A DNA stretch of 64,000 nucleotides from Burkholderia sp. Ac-20365 (GCF_017104715.1 NZ_JAAGPI010000003.1:426458-490457), one strand, 5' to 3'; shown: positions 1 through 8,739, numbered from the stretch's first letter. A program made the numbers and translations. Notes: a model not told the origin generated them from the sequence alone.

Positions 1-284
1 GAGGCCGCGTGGCCCGGAACACCGAACAGCACGGCGGGAATCACATCCGAGGTGGTGATGACGGATGCCATCCCGAGCAGCATCGCGAACGCGACATACG
101 GGTCCATCGTGTACGTGAACGGCACGAGGAGCGCAAAGCCCGTCAGCCCGCCGATACCCGGCAACAATCCGATTGCGAGCCCGACCGTCACGCCGAATAC
201 CAGAAAGACGATCCGGTTGAACTGCAGGAGCGTCGACAGCGCATGACCGGCCGCCATCAACGTCGCATCATTGAAGAACTCCAT
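1..284 (-). CDS. tctA: Tripartite tricarboxylate transporter permease TctA, N-terminal part
   Basis: This is the large membrane subunit of a tripartite tricarboxylate transporter, which takes up carboxylates using a TctC-type periplasmic receptor. The ATG is at 284 and the reading frame runs off the left edge, so only about 94 residues are visible. They show two hydrophobic stretches around residues 26-45 and 48-62 and the family motif GLLPGIGG at about 39-46, followed by a conserved-looking segment ending in FGVPGHA. It is the last visible gene of a minus-strand series tctC - hydrolase - tctA. The small TctB subunit is not between tctC and tctA; it may lie beyond the window edge or be absent. 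Confidence 0.9.
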   Translation of the reverse strand, partial: MEFFNDATLMAAGHALSTLLQFNRIVFLVFGVTVGLAIGLLPGIGGLTGFALLVPFTYTMDPYVAFAMLLGMASVITTSDVIPAVLFGVPGHAA

Positions 285-356
285 ATGTCATCCTGATGGA
301 ATGGTGAGCTTCGTCGGCTCACCTGTTTTTCGTCCGAGACAAACCTGCTACTTCGG

Positions 357-1232
357 TCAAGCCCCGGCGTGCGTGACGGGTTCTGCCAGCATCGGATAAA
401 GCGCCTTGGCGGTGCGTCCCCAGATCCACGCGCGCTGTTCGTCGCTGAGCCCAGCGAAGCATGCACTGCCCTGTTCGACCAGCTTCTTCAACGGTCCCGC
501 CGACGCCGGATAGTTCGAGCCGAACGCCAGGTGATCGGCGCCGAACACTTCCACGAGCTTCGCGAAGACCGGCTCGGCGCCGCCCGGCGCGGCCTGAGCG
601 AGATCGAACGTGCGCGGCGTGATCTTCATGTACACGTTGTGGTATTTCGCGAGCCCGAACAGTCCCGCGCAATTCGCATACGGCGGGCCTTCTTCCAGAT
701 TCGGCCGGCCGCAGTGATCGAGCGCGATCTTCACGGTCGGGAAACGCTCGGCCAGTTCCGCCACCATCGACAGACCGTCGGGCGTGGTCTGCACCGCCAT
801 CGTCATGCCGAGCGCCGCGCAGCGCTCCCAGATCGGAAAGGTCGCGGGATTGACCAGCCAGCTACCGTCGCTCTGATGCGTGGCGCCGCCGGTGAAAAGA
901 CGGATGCCGCCCATGCCATGCGCGAGCCAGTAGTCGAAGATTTCCAATGCGTCCGGCGCCAGCAGATCGAACGAATACACGCCTGTGAAGCGCTCCGGGT
1001 ATTGCGCGACGCTGTCTGCAACATACGAGTTGTTCGTGCCGTATGTCGTCGACGAATGAACGATCGCGGCTTTCGATACGCCGGCTTCATCCATCTCGGC
1101 GATCAGCTGTTCGAACGTGATGGGCCGCGTTGCCGACCACTTGGAGCGATGGCCGTGATGAGGCGCGATCGGATAGCGCTCCGTGTCGGTCGAAATGATG
1201 TGCGGATGAATATCGATGATTTCGGGCGTCAT
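357..1232 (-). CDS. Amidohydrolase-family (TIM-barrel) metal-dependent hydrolase or lactonase
   Basis: A 291-residue member of the amidohydrolase-2 family, whose members hydrolyse lactones or decarboxylate cyclic acids in the cytoplasm. The start is placed at 1232 (MTPEIID...), since the family's HxH motif (HPH, residues 9-11) should sit near the N terminus; an upstream in-frame start at 1295 would add 21 atypical residues. A second metal-ligand candidate is the His of DHCGRPN in the middle of the protein. The C-terminal motif that normally reads GSD(W/Y)P reads GSNYP here, so the usual acidic residue is Asn, which could change or abolish activity. The gene lies between tctC and tctA, suggesting that it processes the imported compound. 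The exact substrate is unknown. Confidence 0.82.
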   Translation of the reverse strand: MTPEIIDIHPHIISTDTERYPIAPHHGHRSKWSATRPITFEQLIAEMDEAGVSKAAIVHSSTTYGTNNSYVADSVAQYPERFTGVYSFDLLAPDALEIFDYWLAHGMGGIRLFTGGATHQSDGSWLVNPATFPIWERCAALGMTMAVQTTPDGLSMVAELAERFPTVKIALDHCGRPNLEEGPPYANCAGLFGLAKYHNVYMKITPRTFDLAQAAPGGAEPVFAKLVEVFGADHLAFGSNYPASAGPLKKLVEQGSACFAGLSDEQRAWIWGRTAKALYPMLAEPVTHAGA

Positions 1233-1298
1233 ATGGGTAATCCGTTTGATGAGGGCGTTCTGTCGCGCCGCTTCGCGAAAGCGGCCGATGCGCACAGG

Positions 1299-2342
1299 TC
1301 AGTGAGAGCTGAAGATGAGCTTGCGGGCGTCTTCGAGTTGCGGCTGGGGCGTGGCGTAAAGCTTCGTGACGATCTGCTCCACCGCATTGCCATCGATCGG
1401 ATCGATCGGATAACCCGACTGCTTCATCGCGTCGATGAAATCAGGATCGGCGATGGTCTTCGCGAATGCATCGCGCAACGCGTCGAGCCGGTCCTGAGGC
1501 ACGTCCTTCGGCACAGCGATCGGACGCCCGGCCTGAAACGGCAGGATGAACAGATTGAAGAGTGCCTTCACGTCCGGCTGCGTGATATAGGAAGACAGGT
1601 TCGGAACATCCGCGAACCCTGCGGGGCTTTTCCAGCCCAGATGCAGCAGCACTTTCATCTTGCCGGTCTTGAGCAGGCGCACCGGTTCGCCCTGCTGCAA
1701 ACCGTCGATGGTCGATGCCCAGCCATCCACTTCGCCGCGCTGCATCGCCAGATACACTTCTCCGCGGCCTGTATAGCCCGGCACGATGTTCATCTTCGCG
1801 CCGATATATTCGTCGAGCAGCGCGGGCAAGGTGCGATCCTCGTTGGCGAAACCGGTCGCGCCGATATAGATCTTCTTTTTGCTCAGATCATCTGCTGTCG
1901 TCACGCCGGAACGCGTCATCGCAACGAGGCAGTATTCGACCTTGTTGAGGCTGCCGAGCCAGCGGACCTTGCGCGGATCGAAACGGTTCTGCCGTTCGTC
2001 GAGCAACGGAATATAGAGGTTGTTTCGCTGCAGAAAGCCGATGACGGTGCCATCGCTCGGCTGGCGCGACTGGAGCGATGCAGCGGCGACCATGCCGCCC
2101 GCGCCGACCACGTTCATCACAATGGCTTTGGGATGCCCCGGAACATACTTGACGAAGAAACGCGAGAACTGACGCGCGATGATGTCCGTCGGCGTTCCCG
2201 CATCCGCGCTAACCATCAGCGTTAGCGCCTTGCCGCGATAAAAGTCTTCCACGGACTGACTGGACCCAGGGCCCGCATATGCCGTGGCGGCGAAACCGAA
2301 CAGCGCCGCACAAGCGCAAATCGCGGTCCTGTAATTCATCAT
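1299..2342 (-). CDS. tctC: Periplasmic tricarboxylate-transport receptor, TctC/Bug family
   Basis: A 347-residue extracytoplasmic binding protein of the TctC (Bug) family, which captures carboxylates for a TctAB permease. The start is ATG 2342 (MMNYRTAI...), preceded by an AGGA ribosome-binding site; the first 23 residues form a signal peptide ending TAYAG. The mature part has the family pattern of a short motif after YRGKALTLMVSA and a glycine-rich VVGAGGM segment near residue 100. The gene is first in the series with the hydrolase and tctA and is followed 66 bases later by the hydrolase. A LysR gene transcribed the same way lies about 220 bases upstream and is the likely regulator. Confidence 0.88.
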   Translation of the reverse strand: MMNYRTAICACAALFGFAATAYAGPGSSQSVEDFYRGKALTLMVSADAGTPTDIIARQFSRFFVKYVPGHPKAIVMNVVGAGGMVAAASLQSRQPSDGTVIGFLQRNNLYIPLLDERQNRFDPRKVRWLGSLNKVEYCLVAMTRSGVTTADDLSKKKIYIGATGFANEDRTLPALLDEYIGAKMNIVPGYTGRGEVYLAMQRGEVDGWASTIDGLQQGEPVRLLKTGKMKVLLHLGWKSPAGFADVPNLSSYITQPDVKALFNLFILPFQAGRPIAVPKDVPQDRLDALRDAFAKTIADPDFIDAMKQSGYPIDPIDGNAVEQIVTKLYATPQPQLEDARKLIFSSH

Positions 2343-2565
2343 CGTCCTCGTCTCCGTGTAGATGAGCGCAACTGTCCGTGCCCTGACCGGCAAGCGGCTT
2401 GCCGGTGCCGGTTCGCGTCGTCGCGCGTTATCGTTGAGTGCGAGTCAATTGTGCCAGTGCGTTTCACCCCGCGGGTTGAATAAAAGTGCCCCTGGGTTGA
2501 CTGATCGGTTAAGGTGCGGGAACGCGGTCTTCCGCTGCGTTCATGCGCATGCCGGCGGGGGGACG

Positions 2566-3522
2566 TTAGTGCTTTTTTTCTGCTTCTTCTGCCAGACGTT
2601 GCGCCGCTTCTTCGAGACACGACACCATCAGTTGCGCGCTCGGCGTGAGCCCTCGCACGCTGTTCCACAGTACACCAGCAGGCCGCAGCAGGCGCGGCAG
2701 GCTCAGCGGCAGCGTATGGAGCGGTTGCGGGTGGCCGGTGTCATGCGCGGACGTATCGGCCATGACGGCGATGCAGTCGGACACCTGCAGGTGCGCGCGG
2801 ATAACGTGCAGCGACAGCGTCTCAATGTAGTTGTTTGTCAGCGGCACACCGTGTGCTTCAAGTGCGCGTTCCAGCGGATCGCGCAGGAGCGAGCCGACGG
2901 GCGGAAGTATCCATGGATATGGCAGCAGGTCCGACCATTTGAGTGTTTTTTTGCGCGCGAGAGGATGCTGACGCCCCGTCACAAGCGCGACCGGCTCTTC
3001 GAGCAATTCCCTTTCCTCGAAGCTTCTGAGCGCATCGGGCGCGGGCAGGCGGCCGACGATGAGATCGAGATGACCTTGCCACAACTCGGGCAGCAGCGAC
3101 GCCGTGGTGCCCTCGACAACCTTCACGTTGGTGCCCGGCGAGCGATGCTTGAGCAGGTTCAGCGCTTGCGTCAGCAAAATATACGCCGACGCCGGTAACA
3201 CGCCAATTTCGATCTTGCCCTCGGTCCCGGCGCTCAGCGCTTTCAGCTCATCGCGCGCCTGATGCAGGACGTGCAGCATCGCTCGCGCATGGCGTGTCAG
3301 ACATTCGCCGTACGGCGTGGGCACGAGGCCCTGCGCCGTACGCGTGAAGAGCGTAAGACCGAGACCGCGCTCCAGTTCCGTCAGCGACTTCGACACCGCA
3401 GGCAGCGTGACGTGCGTGACTTCCGCGACCTGGCTCAGATTGCGATACGTATCGATCGTCACCAGCAACCGCAAATGTCGTGCCTTGAGGTTGATCTGCA
3501 GATACCAGTCGAGTTCCGACAT
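2566..3522 (-). CDS. LysR-family transcriptional regulator
   Basis: A 318-residue LysR-type regulator: a winged helix-turn-helix at residues 10-70 (THVTLPAVSKSLTELE is the recognition region) followed by the two-lobed effector domain. The ATG at 3522 is chosen because it is the only ATG near the domain start; in-frame GTG and TTG codons lie just upstream. It ends about 220 bases before tctC, which is transcribed in the same direction, and it is divergent from the binding-protein gene at 3758 with a 235-base shared control region. It probably regulates one or both of these transport units; the inducer is not predictable. Confidence 0.9.
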   Translation of the reverse strand: MSELDWYLQINLKARHLRLLVTIDTYRNLSQVAEVTHVTLPAVSKSLTELERGLGLTLFTRTAQGLVPTPYGECLTRHARAMLHVLHQARDELKALSAGTEGKIEIGVLPASAYILLTQALNLLKHRSPGTNVKVVEGTTASLLPELWQGHLDLIVGRLPAPDALRSFEERELLEEPVALVTGRQHPLARKKTLKWSDLLPYPWILPPVGSLLRDPLERALEAHGVPLTNNYIETLSLHVIRAHLQVSDCIAVMADTSAHDTGHPQPLHTLPLSLPRLLRPAGVLWNSVRGLTPSAQLMVSCLEEAAQRLAEEAEKKH

Positions 3523-3757
3523 ATCGCGCACATCTCCCGGTATGAGCAAATGGTTAAGTCATCGGCCATTTTACTCAATCGACCGTGTGTGGATGCGTCG
3601 GCACAATTCAACCGTAAATCGCGCCGGCCGATTGCGCCGTGGCTTCGCACGCACAATCGACGCCGGACAATGCAGGGCCGACGTCGTGCATGGCGATTCG
3701 CTGCGCACAGAAACCCATTTCTATCAGCTGGCTCGACCAGCATCCGGAGACACGCAG

Positions 3758-4774
3758 ATGACGTACAATTCATCCCGCCGCAGGTTCCTGCGCAAAGCGG
3801 GCGCCCTCGGTATCGGTCTGGCAGCGGGGAGTCTTGCCGCGCCTTACATCGCCAGAGCCGCTTCGGCTGAAATTCGCATCGTCAGCAATCCAGGGCTGGA
3901 GAATGCGACGCTAAACGCGCTGATGGATGAACTCGGTTACTTCAGGATGTACGGCGTCAATGCGCGGATCATCCAGGTGCCCGGTCCGACCGGGCCGTTC
4001 GATGCGATTGCGCGCGGCGCAGCGGACGTCTGCATGATATCCGGGTACAACCTGGTGCTCACGCGCATCGAGCAGGGCGCGCCGGTGAAGATCATCGGCG
4101 CCGGCATGAAGAAATGCGCGCTGACGATCTTCGCCAGACCCGACGGTCCTAAAACACTCGACGCGTTGCGCGGCAAGACCGTCGCGGTCGGACCGAAGCT
4201 CGGGCTGCTGCATACACTGATGCTTCAACTGATGAAGGAACGCGGCATCGATGCATCGCAGATCACCTTCGTCGATCATGGCAGCAATGACCAGTGCTTC
4301 GATGCCGTCGCGAGCGGTGCCGCCGATGCCTGCTGCTCCAGCATCTCCCATCTCAACGACGATGCCGGTCCCGTCGCGATTCCAGCAGGCAACCTGTGGC
4401 AGGCGCTGCCCGGTTGCGTGTTCCAGACGGCCTATGCATCGAATGACGCGCTCGGCGACAGGCACGAGGGATTGGTCTCGGTGATGGCGGCCTATGGCGC
4501 GCTCTACGACTACCTGATGTCGCCCGCTTCGCACGATGCGTTCTTCGAGGCACGTAAGCGCGCCCAGAAACGCTTCGACGCTCCATCGGCCAAGGCGATC
4601 TGGGACTTCAACCAGACACAGCGGCCCTATTCGCGCGACTTGTCGCTGACGGAGAGTGACATCGGTTACCTGCAGGACATGGATATCGGCGTGGGAACTC
4701 TCACGCGCAAGCAACCGTTTGGGGAAGTGGCCGATATGTCGGCGGCGATCGCCGCCGCCAAGCGCACCGGCTGA
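3758..4774 (+). CDS. Tat-exported ABC-type substrate-binding protein (NMT1/SsuA-like), orphan
   Basis: A 338-residue periplasmic binding protein of the NMT1/SsuA/TauA type, which normally feeds an ABC importer for sulfonates, nitrate or pyrimidine-like compounds. The ATG at 3758 follows a GGAG site at a sensible distance. The N terminus carries the twin-arginine motif SRRRFLRK, then a hydrophobic stretch and an alanine-rich cleavage region (ARAASA), so export by the Tat pathway is likely. No ABC permease or ATPase gene is adjacent: upstream is a divergent LysR gene and downstream a convergent porin. It may work with components encoded elsewhere or serve as a sensor. The substrate is unknown. 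Confidence 0.82.
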   Translation: MTYNSSRRRFLRKAGALGIGLAAGSLAAPYIARAASAEIRIVSNPGLENATLNALMDELGYFRMYGVNARIIQVPGPTGPFDAIARGAADVCMISGYNLVLTRIEQGAPVKIIGAGMKKCALTIFARPDGPKTLDALRGKTVAVGPKLGLLHTLMLQLMKERGIDASQITFVDHGSNDQCFDAVASGAADACCSSISHLNDDAGPVAIPAGNLWQALPGCVFQTAYASNDALGDRHEGLVSVMAAYGALYDYLMSPASHDAFFEARKRAQKRFDAPSAKAIWDFNQTQRPYSRDLSLTESDIGYLQDMDIGVGTLTRKQPFGEVADMSAAIAAAKRTG

Positions 4775-4807
4775 GCGTGCATACTGAACGCGCAGCGGGC
4801 GCGTTTA

Positions 4808-4831
4808 GCGGGGAAGCAGATGCTTCCCCGC
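4808..4831. terminator. Hairpin between convergent genes, probable bidirectional terminator
   Basis: A perfect 10-base-pair inverted repeat (GCGGGGAAGC / GCTTCCCCGC) with a four-base loop sits in the 65-base space between the convergent binding-protein and porin genes. There is no long T tract on either side, so efficiency is uncertain. Confidence 0.65.
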
Positions 4832-4839
4832 AATCCTGT

Positions 4840-5979
4840 CTAGAACGTATGCCGGATACCGGCAATGATGGAGATCTGCGAACCGCCCGCGGGCGGTGTC
4901 GGCACGGGCGAGAGCGTGGTCGCCGCGAGTGCCAGATTGCCGAAGTTCTGAATGTGTTCGCCGGTCAGATAAAGGAGCGTGCGCTTGGAGAGCAGGTATT
5001 CGCCACGCAAGACTTCGATCAGCGCCTTGTTCGGTGAATGCTCGTATTTGAGTTCCGCGAGCATGCCGTCCACATGGAAGAACGGCGTCACGGGTACCGT
5101 CCCCGTTACCCACACGAGATTGCTTCGCGGCGTGGCAATCCCTTCGTTCACCCGTCTGATCCAGCCCACGCCGAACTTCGCCTTGTGGATCATGAAGTAG
5201 CCGCCCAGCGTGAAGCGGCTATCCTTCAGATCCGGCGATGTCAATCCGCCCCACGTCGCCGAGGTGCCACCGTAGTTGCGCTCGTAGGACGTCGCCAGCC
5301 CCCAGGTGTGGCCTTCGTATTTGAGCAGTGCAGAATACTCGCGGCATTGATTCGACGGCGACGTCTGGCCCGGACAGTTCGTCGCGACGTTGCTGTTGCC
5401 CGCAACCGCATCGCGGCCAAAGCTGTAGTTCACACCAGCTTCGAAGTCGCCGAGGAAGTAGCGATAGCTGACGGAATTATCGGCGCGCGCGTTGGCGATC
5501 CCGTTGTCGAGCGTCGTGAGGCCTTGCGCACCCGTGCCGAACGGGTTGATGAACGAGATGCCGAAAAAGCGCATCGTGTACTGACGGCCGAAGGTGAGGC
5601 GGCCATATTTTCCGTCGATACCCACGTATGATTGCCGGCCGAAAAGCCGCCCGCCCTGCCGCGATGCGCCCGTCGTCGGGCTGAAGCCGCCCTGCAGATC
5701 GAAAATCGCCTTAACGCCGTCTCCCAGGTCCTCGCTGCCCCGGATGCCGAAGTACGAGGTAGCCGTGCCGTCTCCCGTGCGCCATCCGTTAGCGGTCTTG
5801 TTCTTGCCGTCCGCGACGTTGTTGACGAATTCAAGACCCTGATCGATCAAACCATACAGCGTCACCGTGCTCGCGCCAACGGGCTTCGCGGGTGCGGCGT
5901 CCTCGTCCTGATCTTGCGCCCTGGCCGAGCTTGCGCAAAGAAGTGCTACGCCGACGCATATCGCGGTCCGAAATTTCAT
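4840..5979 (-). CDS. Gram-negative general porin (Burkholderia OmpC-like)
   Basis: A 379-residue outer-membrane porin expected to form a trimeric 16-strand beta-barrel for diffusion of small solutes. It starts with a signal peptide (MKFRTAICVG..., cleavage after SSARA). The mature protein opens with the typical SSVTLYGLIDQGLEF-like strand (here ASTVTLYGLIDQGLEF), has the loop-3 region around LFGRQSYVGIDGKYG, and ends with the barrel signature IAGIRHTF, whose terminal Phe is needed for assembly. Length and layout match the family common in Burkholderia and Paraburkholderia. It is convergent with the binding-protein gene and may be part of the same uptake locus. Confidence 0.93.
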   Translation of the reverse strand: MKFRTAICVGVALLCASSARAQDQDEDAAPAKPVGASTVTLYGLIDQGLEFVNNVADGKNKTANGWRTGDGTATSYFGIRGSEDLGDGVKAIFDLQGGFSPTTGASRQGGRLFGRQSYVGIDGKYGRLTFGRQYTMRFFGISFINPFGTGAQGLTTLDNGIANARADNSVSYRYFLGDFEAGVNYSFGRDAVAGNSNVATNCPGQTSPSNQCREYSALLKYEGHTWGLATSYERNYGGTSATWGGLTSPDLKDSRFTLGGYFMIHKAKFGVGWIRRVNEGIATPRSNLVWVTGTVPVTPFFHVDGMLAELKYEHSPNKALIEVLRGEYLLSKRTLLYLTGEHIQNFGNLALAATTLSPVPTPPAGGSQISIIAGIRHTF

Positions 5980-6339
5980 GTCTCTGTGTCTCCGTCATGT
6001 TGCTCACTCGGCCAGACGTGCAATGTCGGGATCGCCTCGCCGTGAGCTTTTTTCGATTTGTTATTGCAGTGACGAAATTCTGCCAGCGTGATGCCATCTG
6101 CAAGTTGAAAAAATCGGCGCTCCGATTGAGCAAAAGGTTAATGGCGCCGCAGAAGCGCCATGCGTGCGAACACGAATCAGATCGCGCCAGAATCGGAGCA
6201 TGTGATCCGCGCGTCTGCGGGAACACAAATGGATCGTTTCAATATCGCACACGATTCAGGATTTGCCGTTTTGCTCGACGAGGGAATCGGCTTGTGGGAG
6301 TTTCGAGCATGTTTTCCGCTAGCAGTAGCTCTGAACATG
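5980..6339. other. Non-coding gap upstream of the porin
   Basis: About 360 bases between the porin start and the LacI remnant. No coding frame with recognisable protein similarity was found. The first 100 bases must hold the porin promoter, but no clear -35/-10 pair could be singled out. Confidence 0.4.
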
Positions 6340-6713
6340 ATCAGCGTGTCAGGTACCGCGATGCCGCGCCGTTGCGCCGCCAGAAAGAAGCCCGCAGCAT
6401 GGCGATCGAGCGATGCGAAGCTAGCGATCTGCATCGCCGCGTCATAGCCCGCCGACCCGGACGGATGCGGCTCGATCTCGACGAGCATCGGTGTCTAGTA
6501 GGCTTAGACGATATCGAACAGGCCAGACTCACTCCGCCACCGCTGACAACGGTGCGCGTGCTGTCGTTTGAGATCGGGATGCGTGCCGCGCGTCACTTGA
6601 TAGCTTCAATTGACGGACCGGATGGCGACCATGAGATCGCGCCGGATGCGCCCGTAGTAGAGCGCGGAACGCTTGCACGACCAAAGGAAGATAAAGCGTC
6701 TGCCAGACGATGA
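6340..6713 (+). pseudogene. LacI-family regulator remnant with an internal inversion
   Basis: Only the C-terminal half of a LacI-type repressor is left, in two pieces on opposite strands. On the plus strand, from about 6490, the frame reads VGLDDIEQARLTPPPLTTV and continues through a FEIGMRAARHLI segment to VVERGTLARP, the classical end of a LacI effector domain, stopping at 6713. Directly before it, on the minus strand from 6488 down to about 6340, is the segment that should precede it: EPHPSGSAGYDAAMQ, then FFLAAQRRGIAVPDTL. Turning the roughly 148-base block around would join VPDTL to VGLDDIE as in intact family members. The DNA-binding domain and first half of the effector domain are missing. 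Confidence 0.75.
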
Positions 6714-6953
6714 CGGCAATGTCCACGTCAGGCTGATCCGTCTCAGCATCGCGCTGCGAACGCCCTCCCCCCGACGCCATCGTGCCCGCGATGCCAGATG
6801 TGATGATGTGTGTCGCGCTGACTGGCAGGTCCGACGTCACACGATGATTCGAGATGCCGGTTCCATCCCCGAGCGCTACTCCGCCAGAGTCAATTCGCCG
6901 TTGCTGTTCGAAGCTTGCGTTTGACTGCTCCATCGCCTTGCGCGTGAGAATGG

Positions 6954-7133
6954 CTATCGTCGTCGCGTCCGGCGTCTTTTAGGTTTCGAAGGCGTTAGCG
7001 CGGCAGTCCAGAGTCTGGCCGATTCGCGTCTTGCTGCCGACGCCGCGTGGCCGCGAGTCGTGCCGAGCACCGCATTCGCGCCACTGAGCCACATGCTCAG
7101 TAACGGGTTTTTCTTCAACCACGGGTTTTTCAC
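6954..7133 (-). CDS. Small basic protein, 59 residues, next to phasin gene
   Basis: A short reading frame beginning with GTG at 7133, preceded by a good GGGAGAG site, and ending with TAG at 6954-6956. The product begins KNPWLKKNPLLSMWLSGAN, continues with an alanine-rich stretch and ends in a very basic tail (KPKRRRTRRR). The amphipathic N-terminal half and basic tail would suit binding to a granule surface or to nucleic acid. It is transcribed in the same direction as the phasin gene 150 bases upstream, so a role with polyhydroxyalkanoate granules is an inference. I do not recognise a named family. Codon pattern and ribosome-binding site support a real gene. Confidence 0.55.
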   Translation of the reverse strand: MKNPWLKKNPLLSMWLSGANAVLGTTRGHAASAARRESARLWTAALTPSKPKRRRTRRR

Positions 7134-7282
7134 GTTTCTCTCCCGATACGTGCCGCTTGCAAAGCGACCAACGTCACTTTCACGAACCAGCCAACGCGAT
7201 TACTGTTGTGACCCGCCCAGTCGTCGGAAATCGCCTGAGCACGCATGCGTGAGGATACGTGTCTGACGGTCAATCAGTCTTG

Positions 7283-7783
7283 TTATCGCGAACGGGACGA
7301 TACAACTGTGGCATCGGTGCTGACAATCTGCATCGCTTCCTTTGCGCCCTGCACCGCATGTGTCGGATCGCCGGTCAGAATCGTCGATCCCACCCCCGAC
7401 GCTGCGTCTTCGAATGCACTGTTTACTGCCATAAAGCTGCTGTTCAGTCGCCTCTCCGCGCCGTTGACGGCGTCGACCATGGCGTCGAGTACGATTTCGT
7501 TGAGATGACGCCAATATGCGGTCGCTTTCGCGGCTCCCGCGAGCGTGTAACTCATCTGCAGGCGCCAGGCGCCGAAGGGAGAGCGCTCGTTGGCGACTTC
7601 CATCGCAATCGCGCGTTGTTCGGCGATCGTTGTACGCACTGCACGCCGGTTGAGATCGGAAATCCGCTCTGCCGTGGTGACGCACAGTTGGGCAAGGTCA
7701 TTCATTTCCGCAACGGCCGACGCCGCGCGTCGAGGCGATTGCGCTTTGATGTCCTCAGGTAGGGCAATGACACTCTGGCTCAT
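7283..7783 (-). CDS. Phasin-family protein (polyhydroxyalkanoate granule-associated)
   Basis: A 166-residue phasin-like protein. Phasins coat polyhydroxyalkanoate granules in the cytoplasm and control their number and size. The sequence has no signal peptide, is predicted to be almost entirely helical, and contains the phasin-type pattern of an AQLCVTTAERISDLNRRAV helix followed by a long amphipathic region that includes SPFGAWRLQMSYTLAGAAKATAYW. Start at 7783 (MSQSVIAL) is the only reasonable one. It is followed on the same strand by the small basic ORF at 6954-7133. No PHA synthase or depolymerase gene is in the window. Confidence 0.8.
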   Translation of the reverse strand: MSQSVIALPEDIKAQSPRRAASAVAEMNDLAQLCVTTAERISDLNRRAVRTTIAEQRAIAMEVANERSPFGAWRLQMSYTLAGAAKATAYWRHLNEIVLDAMVDAVNGAERRLNSSFMAVNSAFEDAASGVGSTILTGDPTHAVQGAKEAMQIVSTDATVVSSRSR

Positions 7784-8023
7784 TTGAGACCTCCGTCAGG
7801 GTTCGTGACAATTTCGAAGCTCCGGACAGGGAGCTACATACTGCACTGCCGCAAGGGGCGTTCCCAACGGCCCGCAACCAACGTGCTATGCGGATGCGCC
7901 AGCCAGTGGCAGACGATATTCGCCCGAACGCCTCACCACTGACGCTCACCGAGCTTACGAGAGACATGATTTATGACGCGCGTCTGATGAAGTCCTGCCG
8001 CAACCGCATTCGACCCCGCAAAT

Positions 8024-8531
8024 ATGCGCAACCTGAAGATATGCCGCCACGATTGCACTCGTCGCAAGAAAACAAACGACGCGCGCTTCATCACGGGCCG
8101 CGTCGACGACAGCCGCGAATCCACTCGCGCAATCGGACAAGGATTTTGTGCAGACAGCATCAATGGCATCATCGACTGAAATCGATGCCGCCAAGCTCGC
8201 GACAGCGAACTCGGAAGACAAGGATGTAAAGTCGTTCGCTCGTCATATGATGCTCGACCACACGAAACTGACCGTACAGCTGAAAATGGCCGCGCCGCAT
8301 GGCGTAGCTGTACCAAAGGACAATTCCGACACAGCTGTTCTCGGCTCGCTGAGGGGACTCAAAGGCAAGGCGTTCGACCAGGCCTATATATCGAAGGTTG
8401 GCGTAGAGGGTCACAAGGAAGCGGTTGCCGCGTTCCAGAAAGAGATTGCAGAAGGCCAGGATGCGAAGCTCAAGAAAGCCGCGCAGGATGCTTCCCGTTC
8501 GGAGCCGCGGGCTCGCTCGCCGTGCTCATGA
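8024..8531 (+). pseudogene. DUF4142-family protein, frameshifted
   Basis: From about 8037 to 8500 the plus strand encodes a DUF4142 domain, a ferritin-like helical domain usually found in periplasmic proteins: SDKDFVQTASMASSTEIDAAKLA, then a DHTKLTVQLK helix, then KEAVAAFQKEIAEGQDAKLKKAAQ. The expected start, ATG 8024 (MRNLKI), is in a different frame; one surplus base around 8040 separates it from the signal-peptide-like AATIALVA. The C terminus also departs from the family after KKAAQDA and ends early. The gene is probably inactive, unless a GTG at 8148 gives a cytoplasmic fragment. Confidence 0.65.
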
Positions 8532-8739
8532 GGTGGCTGTATTTCTGCGGCTTGTCCGCCAGCCTCGTTATCGACCAGTTTCAATGCGTTCTCCAAAGAA
8601 AATCATCCGGTAAGGGAACGAAACGCCTGTCTTTGAGCTTAAAACATGCGGCGAACGCATTTGCGAAGCAGCCCCGCGTTTGTTGCACACGGGGCTTCTT
8701 TCGCTCGATTACTCCGATTACAACAGAGCGCCGGCGCTG

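Noticed and set aside
369..2225. 618-codon plus-strand open frame
   Set aside because: It runs antisense to the hydrolase and tctC, both of which have clear family motifs; the product is Arg/His-rich and typical of antisense frames in high-GC DNA.
6529..6933. 134-codon minus-strand frame opposite the LacI remnant
   Set aside because: It overlaps the identifiable LacI C terminus antisense and its product resembles nothing I know.
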